From Hymenobacter psychrotolerans DSM 18569 (GTDB lineage Bacteria > Bacteroidota > Bacteroidia > Cytophagales > Hymenobacteraceae), in assembly GCF_900142395.1 (NCBI RefSeq), contig NZ_FRAS01000005.1, forward strand, positions 62,001-126,000: a stretch of 64,000 nt of DNA. The letters are read 5' to 3'. Shown piece after piece: positions 58,764 through 64,000 of this stretch (within the stretch, counting starts at the first letter, position 1; each line of letters opens with the position of its first letter). The translations under genes were made by a program, and so were the position numbers. The notes under the pieces are model-generated. The model was not told the origin of the DNA, made no database searches, and was given only the letters and a program-made list of their open reading frames with translations.

Positions 58764-59396
58764 CTAGAGCGTGTAATACACTTCCTTTTCCTTGTCGTGG
58801 TGCTTGAGGTAGCCGTGCAGCGTGAGCTTGATGAGGGTGCGGTAGGCGCGGCGCTTCCCGATGTTGAGCAGCTTCATGTACTGCGCCAGCGTGATGCGGG
58901 CGTGCTTGCCCAGGTACTCAAGCACGGCCAGTTCGTCCTTGTTGAGCGGTAGTTTTTCCAGCCGCGGCATGTCCAGGGCATCGTGGCGCTGCAGTACCTT
59001 TTCGGTGAGCTGGCTGGTTTGCACACTTTCGTCGCGCACCCGTACGTAGCCGCGCCAGTCGCCCTCGGCTACCTGGGCGCGGTGCGGCTTGAGCGCGCTT
59101 TCGGGCACCGTCACGATGAGCACCGTGCGGCCGTCTTCTTCCCACTCCTTAATATAAAGCGTCAGGGCAGGCTCTACGTAGTGCAGCGCGGCCTGGCGCA
59201 GCAGGTATATTTCCTCTTCTGCGTCGCGCACGCCCACAATCCGGCCATCATCCTCCACGCCCACCAGCACCTGCCCGCCGTGAGTGTTGGCCAGCGACGC
59301 CAGGGTGCGCGAAATGCGCGACGGATGCGTGGTCTTCTTCTTGAATTCCAGCTGCTCGCCCTCGCCCCGGCGAATGAGTTCCTGCAAATCGGTCAT
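58764..59396 (-). CDS. AlbA_2 (Schlafen-type) domain ATP-binding regulator
   Basis: 210 aa. The N-terminal Schlafen AlbA_2 domain: EGEQLEFKKKTTHPSRISRTLASLANTHGGQVLVGVEDDGRIVGV (read in pieces). The C-terminal ~70 residues look like a winged helix (LEYLGKHARITLAQYMKLLNIGKRRAYRTLIKLTLHGYL). Proteins like this are putative transcription regulators or nucleic-acid-binding ATPases. A near-match box TATCTTCC lies 2 nt before the ATG. Confidence 0.85.
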   Translation of the reverse strand: MTDLQELIRRGEGEQLEFKKKTTHPSRISRTLASLANTHGGQVLVGVEDDGRIVGVRDAEEEIYLLRQAALHYVEPALTLYIKEWEEDGRTVLIVTVPESALKPHRAQVAEGDWRGYVRVRDESVQTSQLTEKVLQRHDALDMPRLEKLPLNKDELAVLEYLGKHARITLAQYMKLLNIGKRRAYRTLIKLTLHGYLKHHDKEKEVYYTL

Positions 59397-59460
59397 GTGG
59401 AAGATACGGTTGGCGCGGCCTGGCAGATGCGACCGCTGCGTGGCGTGTGCCGGTAGAAGC

Positions 59461-60333
59461 TTACGAAACGCCGGTTTCCTCCTCCGAAATGCGCCAGAGC
59501 CGGGCGGCTTCGGTGCGGCTCTGCGACCGGGAAGAGCAGCGGCCGGGCCGTTGGTTTTTGAAATACGTCCCGCTTACCCGTGCTACGTCCGGAGACGTAG
59601 CCAGATAGAGGCTGGTGCGCGCACCCTGCTCCGGACTGATCATGAACGGTTTGGCCGGCCACCACAGCGCTTTCATGCCCCAGGAGCTGCCCGGATGCAC
59701 CAGCCCCGTATCAACCAGGCCGGGGTGCAGACAGTTGGCCGTCACGTTGGTGAGCTCCAGGCGGTGCGCCAGTTCGTTGGTGAACAGGATGTTGGCCAGT
59801 TTGGAATCGGCGTAGGCCGTGAGCCAGCTGTACTTTTCGGGGTTGTTGCGCGCCTCCTGTAGCGGCTCTATCTCGCCCAGCCAGTGCGCCTCCGAGGCCA
59901 CTGTCACGATACGTCCGGCTTTGGCTTCGCTCAGCAGCGGCAGCAGCAGGTTAGTGAGGGCAAACACCGCCAAGTGGTTGGTCGCCCAGCTCAGCTCGTG
60001 GCCTTCCTCCGTGATGGTCAGCGGCCCCGGCATAATACCGGCATTGTTCACCAGAATGTCCAGCTGGCTATGGTCGCGCTGCAGGTCGGCGGCCAGCTGA
60101 TGCACGTTGGCCAGCAGCGACAGATCCGTGAGGCGCACTTCCAGCTGAGCTTCCGGGATGGCAGACTGAATGGCGGCGCGGGCCTGCTCGGCCTTGTCGG
60201 GGTTGCGGGCCACCAGCACCACGCGCGCCCCACGGCGGGCCAGCTCGCGGGCCGTCACCAGCCCGATGCCGCTGCTGGCCCCCGTTACCAGTGCCGTTTT
60301 ACCATGAAGAGAAGGAATAGAAGGTGCGGCCAT
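59461..60333 (-). CDS. Short-chain dehydrogenase, retinol-dehydrogenase type
   Basis: 290 aa. Classical SDR motifs: cofactor TGASSGIGLVTARELARRG, NNAGIMPGP, catalytic YADSKLAN (YxxxK) with Ser in VASEAH, and HPGLVDTGL. Similar to bacterial retinol-dehydrogenase-like/WW-domain oxidoreductase-like proteins; substrate unknown. The C-terminus (GRCSSRSQSRTEAARLW) is the usual position for substrate contacts. ATG 60333 is where homology starts; the longer ORF adds an unrelated leader. Confidence 0.88.
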   Translation of the reverse strand: MAAPSIPSLHGKTALVTGASSGIGLVTARELARRGARVVLVARNPDKAEQARAAIQSAIPEAQLEVRLTDLSLLANVHQLAADLQRDHSQLDILVNNAGIMPGPLTITEEGHELSWATNHLAVFALTNLLLPLLSEAKAGRIVTVASEAHWLGEIEPLQEARNNPEKYSWLTAYADSKLANILFTNELAHRLELTNVTANCLHPGLVDTGLVHPGSSWGMKALWWPAKPFMISPEQGARTSLYLATSPDVARVSGTYFKNQRPGRCSSRSQSRTEAARLWRISEEETGVS

Positions 60334-60470
60334 GCGCAGAAAAAGAAGATGAAGAAAAAAGCGGCTGGCAAACTGGCCCAGGGGTGTAAACGGAAAAGTA
60401 CGGGTCAGAAGTTCTGCCAATCTTTCGCGCCTGCCCGTCTGTTGTGCCAGCAGGCTCGTGTAGAGCTACA

Positions 60471-60505
60471 ACAAAAATGCCGCCCCCATTGCTGGGAGCG
60501 GCATT
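60471..60505 (-). terminator. Terminator of the DUF3127 gene
   Basis: Hairpin AATGCCGC / GCGGCATT with a T run on the minus strand, 28 bp past the gene end at 60533. Confidence 0.8.
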
Positions 60506-60532
60506 GCAATGTATGCGCTCAACAAACGCACC

Positions 60533-60952
60533 CTAGAAGGGCAGGTCGTTGTCGTCGTCCGAAGCAATAGGAGCGGAGGAGGCGCGCAGGTTGGGGTTCT
60601 GGTTCTGAGCCGGAGCAGCTGCCCGGGGAGCCGACTGCTGGTAGCCACCACCCTGCGGAGCCGCAGCGCCGCCGGCGGCCGGCTCAATGCGCCAGGCTTC
60701 CAGGTTGGTGAAATACAGCATCTGGCCGTTCTTGTTGAAGCCGCGGCCCCGCAGGTTGAACGCAATTTTAACCTCGTCTCCTACTTTATATTGGTCGATG
60801 AGAGCAGTTTTGTCCTGCACCAGTTGGAACTTGATATGCTCAGGGTACTGGCCATCTACAACTTCCAGCACGAATTCGCGCTTGCGGAATTTCTCGCTCA
60901 CCTGCTGTTCGTCGAAGATTTCGTGCAGGCGGCCGGTAGCATCGTAAGCCAT
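60533..60952 (-). CDS. DUF3127 protein with SSB-like acidic C-terminal tip
   Basis: 139 aa. An N-terminal OB-fold-like DUF3127 domain (ATGRLHEIFDEQQVSEKFRKREFVLEV, QLVQDKTALIDQYKVGDEVKIAFNLRGRGF, in pieces) followed by a Gln/Ala/Gly-rich linker and the tip SDDDNDLPF. That tip closely resembles the DDDIPF tail by which SSB recruits repair enzymes, so this may be an accessory single-strand-binding protein. A perfect box TACGTTTG (60988-60995) gives a 35-nt leader. Confidence 0.85.
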   Translation of the reverse strand: MAYDATGRLHEIFDEQQVSEKFRKREFVLEVVDGQYPEHIKFQLVQDKTALIDQYKVGDEVKIAFNLRGRGFNKNGQMLYFTNLEAWRIEPAAGGAAAPQGGGYQQSAPRAAAPAQNQNPNLRASSAPIASDDDNDLPF

Positions 60953-60987
60953 AAGGGTAATAGTTTGTGGGGGTGAAAACAGTCTAT

Positions 60988-60995
60988 CAAACGTA
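60988..60995 (-). promoter_or_regulatory. -7 box TACGTTTG of the DUF3127 gene
   Basis: Perfect TAnnTTTG match, 35 nt before the ATG; nearly back-to-back with the divergent promoter at 61054-61061. Confidence 0.6.
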
Positions 60996-61053
60996 CGAAA
61001 AAAAACGGGTTTCGGCTACTCTTCTTAGCACGGTCGAGCTGCACTGGCCTACG

Positions 61054-61061
61054 TACCTTTG
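61054..61061 (+). promoter_or_regulatory. -7 box TACCTTTG of the isoaspartyl peptidase gene
   Basis: Perfect TAnnTTTG match with a 36-nt leader to the ATG at 61098; excludes the ORF start at 61059. Confidence 0.65.
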
Positions 61062-61097
61062 CCTTACGTTTCCACTTTTCTTTCTGCTGCTCTGCTC

Positions 61098-62093
61098 ATG
61101 AATTTTCCTTTCGCGCTAGCCATCCACGGAGGTGCCGGCACCATTTCGCGCCAGCTGATGACCACCGACAAAGAACAGGCGTATCAGGCGGCGCTGCTCC
61201 AAAGCCTGGAGGCCGGCCATACCATTCTGCGTGAAGGCGGCGCTGCCCTGGATGCCGTGGAGGCTGCCGTGCGCAGCCTCGAAGACTGCCCCCTGTTCAA
61301 TGCCGGGCGCGGAGCCGTATTCACCCACGAGGGGCACCACGAAATGGACGCCGCCATCATGGATGGCCGCAACCGTGCCGCGGGCGCCGTGGCCGGCGCC
61401 CGCGCTGTGCAGAACCCGATTCGGGCGGCCCGCCTCGTGATGGAAAAAACGGACCATGTGCTGCTGGCCTACCCCGGCGCCGACGAGCTGGCCCGGGAGC
61501 ATGGCCTGCCGCTGCAGCCCGCCGAATACTTTTTCACGCAGCAACGCTACGACCAGCTGCAGGAGGCGCTGCAGGAAGGCCGCATGCGCCTCGACCACTC
61601 CGAGCCGGTGCCCATGACAACTACGGCGCCCATTGCCGAGCCCGGCGCTTTCCCGACCAGCGAAGATCCGAAGAAGAAGATGGGTACAGTGGGGGCGGTG
61701 GCCCGCGACCAGCACGGCAACCTGGCCGCCGCCACCAGCACCGGTGGCATGACCAACAAGCGCTACTCCCGCATCGGCGACTCGCCCATCATCGGGGCGG
61801 GCACTTTCGCCGACAACCGTACCTGCGCCATCAGCTGCACCGGGCACGGCGAGTTTTTTCTGCGCGCCCTGGCCGCCCACGACATCAGCTGCCTGATGGA
61901 GTACCGCGGCCTGAGCCTGACCGAGGCCTGCCGCATTGTGGTGCACGACAAGCTGGCGCCCATCGGCGGTGAGGGCGGACTGGTGGCCGTGGATGCGGCT
62001 GGCAACATTGCCTTGCCCTTCAACTCTGAGGGCATGTACCGGGGCAGTATCGGCTCCGCTTCCTACCTGTACGTCGGTATCTACAAGGACTAG
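61098..62093 (+). CDS. iaaA: Isoaspartyl peptidase / L-asparaginase
   Basis: 331 aa, Ntn hydrolase. The N-terminal LAIHGGAGTI, LEDCPLFNAGRGAVFTHEG, then the autocleavage site and catalytic Thr in KKKMGTVGAVARD (T197), with the C-terminal half starting there; GGMTNKRYSRIGDSPIIGAGTFAD closes the site. The precursor cleaves itself into alpha and beta subunits. It hydrolyses beta-Asp dipeptides and, in this setting, would complete cyanophycin breakdown begun by the cyanophycinase encoded convergently downstream. Confidence 0.93.
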   Translation: MNFPFALAIHGGAGTISRQLMTTDKEQAYQAALLQSLEAGHTILREGGAALDAVEAAVRSLEDCPLFNAGRGAVFTHEGHHEMDAAIMDGRNRAAGAVAGARAVQNPIRAARLVMEKTDHVLLAYPGADELAREHGLPLQPAEYFFTQQRYDQLQEALQEGRMRLDHSEPVPMTTTAPIAEPGAFPTSEDPKKKMGTVGAVARDQHGNLAAATSTGGMTNKRYSRIGDSPIIGAGTFADNRTCAISCTGHGEFFLRALAAHDISCLMEYRGLSLTEACRIVVHDKLAPIGGEGGLVAVDAAGNIALPFNSEGMYRGSIGSASYLYVGIYKD

Positions 62094-62150
62094 CCAGTCG
62101 GGCTTTTTCTGCGTCTATATATATAAGGAGTAGTGCCAGAACGCCTCAAC

Positions 62151-62196
62151 AGCAGAAAAGCCGGCCTTCTTGGATAAGAAGGCCGGCTTTTCTGCT
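62151..62196. terminator. Bidirectional terminator between iaaA and cphB
   Basis: Near-perfect 46-bp palindrome (AGAAAAGCCGGCCTTCTT arms) between convergent genes. Confidence 0.9.
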
Positions 62197-62210
62197 TGTA
62201 AGTAAGCGTC

Positions 62211-63149
62211 TTAGCTGCTGGCTGGCACCGTAAGGTTAGCGTCCTGGCCGGCAGTCATCCGAACGGAGTCGGCGGCCTGCTGGCGCAGCTTCAGGTCGGG
62301 GTAGAATTCGCGCTGGCGTACATCGTAGAGGTTGCCCTTCACCAGCACGTGCAGCAGCATGCTTTCGATGGAAATGGCCTCGCCCTTTTTGGCGGCGGCG
62401 GCATTGTTGTGCTCCAGCTTGTGCCCGTCCATGATAACGACCAGATTAGAGCCAATAGCCTCTAACTGGTTGCCCTCCGTGATGAGGACGCCGGTGTCTT
62501 CGCCCAGCCCGATACCAATGAGCTTGGGGTGCAGCGCCACGGACTCAATCAGCCGGCCGAACCGGCCGCGCTTTACAAAGTGCGAATCGATGACCACACT
62601 GTCGATCAGGCCCAGACCCGGCCCCATCTTTACGGCGCCTTTCATAAGGGCATCGGGCACGCTGCCGCCTTTGATCATGGTTTTGGACATGGCCATGGCG
62701 CCGGCCGAAGTGCCGGCAATGATGAAATTGGGCTGCTCATAGTAGCGCTGCTTCAGCACTTGGAGAAACTCGGAGCCACCAAACATTTCAGTGAGCCGCG
62801 ACTGATTGCCGCCGCTTATCATTACTACATCGGCCTGCCGCAGGCGCTCCAGGTACTCGGGCTGCCGGGCATCTTCAGGCGTGCGGATGTCCATAATGTT
62901 CACGTTGTTGCAATTGAGCATCGTGAACGAGGAAATATAGATGCGGGCTACTTCTTCCGGAATCATGGAGGCGGTGGTAATCACCTCAATGCGCGGGTCT
63001 TCTTTGCCCGATTCCAGAATGACCCGTTTCAGAATGCCCAACTCGAAAAAGTTGAGGTAGTATTTCTTCTTGGTGCGGGGATTGGGATACGTGCCCTTGT
63101 CCTCGTTGCCGCCAATAGCAATAAGCTTACCGAGTGGTTTGGAAGTCAT
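62211..63149 (-). CDS. cphB: Cyanophycinase
   Basis: 312 aa, S51 peptidase fold. GKLIAIGGNEDKG at the N-terminus, VVMISGGNQSRL, nucleophile elbow IIAGTSAGAMAM (Ser), and GLGLIDSVVIDSHFVKRGRFGRLI with the His. It cleaves cyanophycin (multi-L-arginyl-poly-L-aspartate) to beta-Asp-Arg dipeptides. It has no signal peptide, so it acts on intracellular granules. The ATG 63149 is favoured over the ORF start; box GATTTTTG (one mismatch) lies 5 nt upstream. No cyanophycin synthetase is in the window. Confidence 0.92.
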   Translation of the reverse strand: MTSKPLGKLIAIGGNEDKGTYPNPRTKKKYYLNFFELGILKRVILESGKEDPRIEVITTASMIPEEVARIYISSFTMLNCNNVNIMDIRTPEDARQPEYLERLRQADVVMISGGNQSRLTEMFGGSEFLQVLKQRYYEQPNFIIAGTSAGAMAMSKTMIKGGSVPDALMKGAVKMGPGLGLIDSVVIDSHFVKRGRFGRLIESVALHPKLIGIGLGEDTGVLITEGNQLEAIGSNLVVIMDGHKLEHNNAAAAKKGEAISIESMLLHVLVKGNLYDVRQREFYPDLKLRQQAADSVRMTAGQDANLTVPASS

Positions 63150-63191
63150 CAACGCAAAAATCAACTGAAAGAAAACGAAATGTAAACCTAG

Positions 63192-63220
63192 GCTGGCCCG
63201 AATGCAAGCTTCGGGCCAGC
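63192..63220. terminator. Hairpin downstream of the M1 peptidase gene
   Basis: Inverted repeat GCTGGCCCGA / TCGGGCCAGC, without a strong T tract. A second, weaker stem (GCTGAGC / GCTCAGC) lies at about 63232-63261. Either could end transcription of the M1 gene. Confidence 0.45.
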
Positions 63221-63269
63221 TAGACTAGTGCTGAGCTTGCAAAAATAAAGGCTCAGCTAAAAAGCGGGA

Positions 63270-64000
63270 TTAGGGCTTGCCTACCAGTACGTCGAAGGTG
63301 CTGGTTGCGACGGAGTGGTAGTTGGGCCGGGCCTGCGCATACAGCTGGCGGGCCCGCGCCGCGCCGCCGGGCGTTGTGAGCAGGGCCTTGTAGAGCGGGG
63401 TCAGGAATTTGCGCCGCCCCACGCGGGTCAGGAACTGGTGCAGCGCTTCATCGGCGGCGGCGTAGCCGGCCGTGATGGTGTGCGGGAACCAGGCCGCCAG
63501 AATTTCTGAGTTGCCGGAATGGGTAAAACCGAATGCCGCATCCAGCTCGGACAGTTGCGCCGGACTAATGCCCGCGGGCAGGCCGTGCAGAAAATGCACC
63601 CACTCGTGGCTGCTCCACTCATCCGTATTCAGCACGCGCGCCGGGGTGCCCTGCTGCCAGTTCTGCAACGCATCGTCTACGGCCTCGAACCGGGTGGAGC
63701 CAATAGGAGGAGCGCCGGCCGGAATACCGGGGCCGTGTATCCAGGAATCAAGCTGCAGCTTTTCCGCCAGGCCCGGGTGCTGGTCGAGCAGCTCGTGGCG
63801 CAGGTACGCAATGAAAGATGCCGTGTCCATACTCTGGAAACTATGGCGGGCGAAGTACTCCTTGATAAAGGTGTCGAGAGCGGGCCGGCCAACAAGGTGC
63901 TCGAGCGTGAGCAGAAGGTAGTCGCCTTTTTCGTAGGCTATTTCATTGAGTCCTTCGTCCGGGTCGCGGCCGGTCAGGTTGAGGTGCAGATGGGTATCGG
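63270..64000 (-). CDS. M1 family metallopeptidase, C-terminal part
   Basis: The frame is open to the window edge, so the 5' end lies outside. The visible ~243 residues correspond to the end of an aminopeptidase N/LTA4-hydrolase-like protein: the upstream part reads YEKGDYLLLTLEHLVG (the YEKG motif that follows the zinc site), then DTFIKEYFARHSFQS, and the C-terminal HEAT-like domain typical of leukotriene A4 hydrolase (WIHGPGIP, FLHGLP, AAADEALHQFLTRVGRRKFLTPLYKAL). The zinc-binding HEXXH is beyond the edge. It probably trims N-terminal residues of peptides. Confidence 0.88.
   Translation of the reverse strand, partial: DTHLHLNLTGRDPDEGLNEIAYEKGDYLLLTLEHLVGRPALDTFIKEYFARHSFQSMDTASFIAYLRHELLDQHPGLAEKLQLDSWIHGPGIPAGAPPIGSTRFEAVDDALQNWQQGTPARVLNTDEWSSHEWVHFLHGLPAGISPAQLSELDAAFGFTHSGNSEILAAWFPHTITAGYAAADEALHQFLTRVGRRKFLTPLYKALLTTPGGAARARQLYAQARPNYHSVATSTFDVLVGKP

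Noticed and set aside
1..64000. tRNA, rRNA, tmRNA or other standard RNA genes
   Set aside because: No cloverleaf, TTCGA/TTCAA T-loop or rRNA-like stretch was found in the gaps by reading; most gaps are too short.

Overview
This window is chromosomal DNA from a high-GC member of the Bacteroidota, most likely Hymenobacter or a close relative (Cytophagales, Hymenobacteraceae). The evidence is the Bacteroidota promoter box TAnnTTTG upstream of many genes, Bacteroidota-typical families (S46 dipeptidyl-peptidase, DUF4112, DUF3127, DUF1571, a Bacteroidota-style AddAB pair), and dense GC-rich genes separated by short palindromic intergenic elements. The genus is inferred. I see no rRNA, tRNA, CRISPR array or prophage.

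Layout. 1-4.4 kb: an RNA methyltransferase fragment, a DEAD-box helicase, a small phosphatase-like protein and an MtfA-like peptidase, with REP-like inverted repeats in nearly every gap. 4.4-9.5 kb: SMI1/KNR4 protein, M2 peptidase lipoprotein, esterase, pirin, and an XRE-S24 repressor. 9.7-15.2 kb: RecQ, a Cys-rich copper-binding protein, BrkB, DUF2062 and SseB proteins. 15.4-17.7 kb: a four-gene operon (DoxX, lipoprotein, SCO, cytochrome c) of copper/heme character. 17.9-22.7 kb: membrane-tailed exonuclease overlapping a CNMP/CBS/DUF294 protein, DUF4112, and a DisA_N-like protein. 22.9-29.9 kb: transport and membrane genes (antiporter, ClC, MscS) and an Fcy1-like cytosine deaminase. 29.9-43.5 kb: AddB-like and AddA-like recombination proteins on either side of a molybdenum hydroxylase pair and a TetA-like exporter. 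43.5-47.3 kb: a cold-shock block (CspA, DeaD). 47.4-64 kb: flavoprotein, SDRs, glycosyltransferase, DUF1571/LysM, an S46 dipeptidyl-peptidase, YkvA and YdcF genes beside a decayed YkvA copy, AlbA_2 protein, a DUF3127 protein with an SSB-like tail, then isoaspartyl peptidase and cyanophycinase, which together would break down cyanophycin, and the end of an M1 peptidase.

The most unusual features are: (1) an apparently mobile DUF559 endonuclease cassette, bounded by 42-45 bp inverted repeats, sitting in frame inside the AddB-like gene at about 30.9-31.5 kb; (2) a REP-like family with a constant 21-nt core whose stem covaries between copies; (3) a block of CCGCATGCGG palindromes filling the gap between two genes; (4) a seven-unit 21-bp tandem array; (5) a leader element shared by cspA and deaD; and (6) a recurrent promoter layout in which TAnnTTTG lies only 4-5 nt before an ATG or GTG, predicting leaderless mRNAs.

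Starts were chosen from promoter positions, upstream gene overlap and where family homology begins. Functions are read from motifs by eye; no database search was run.
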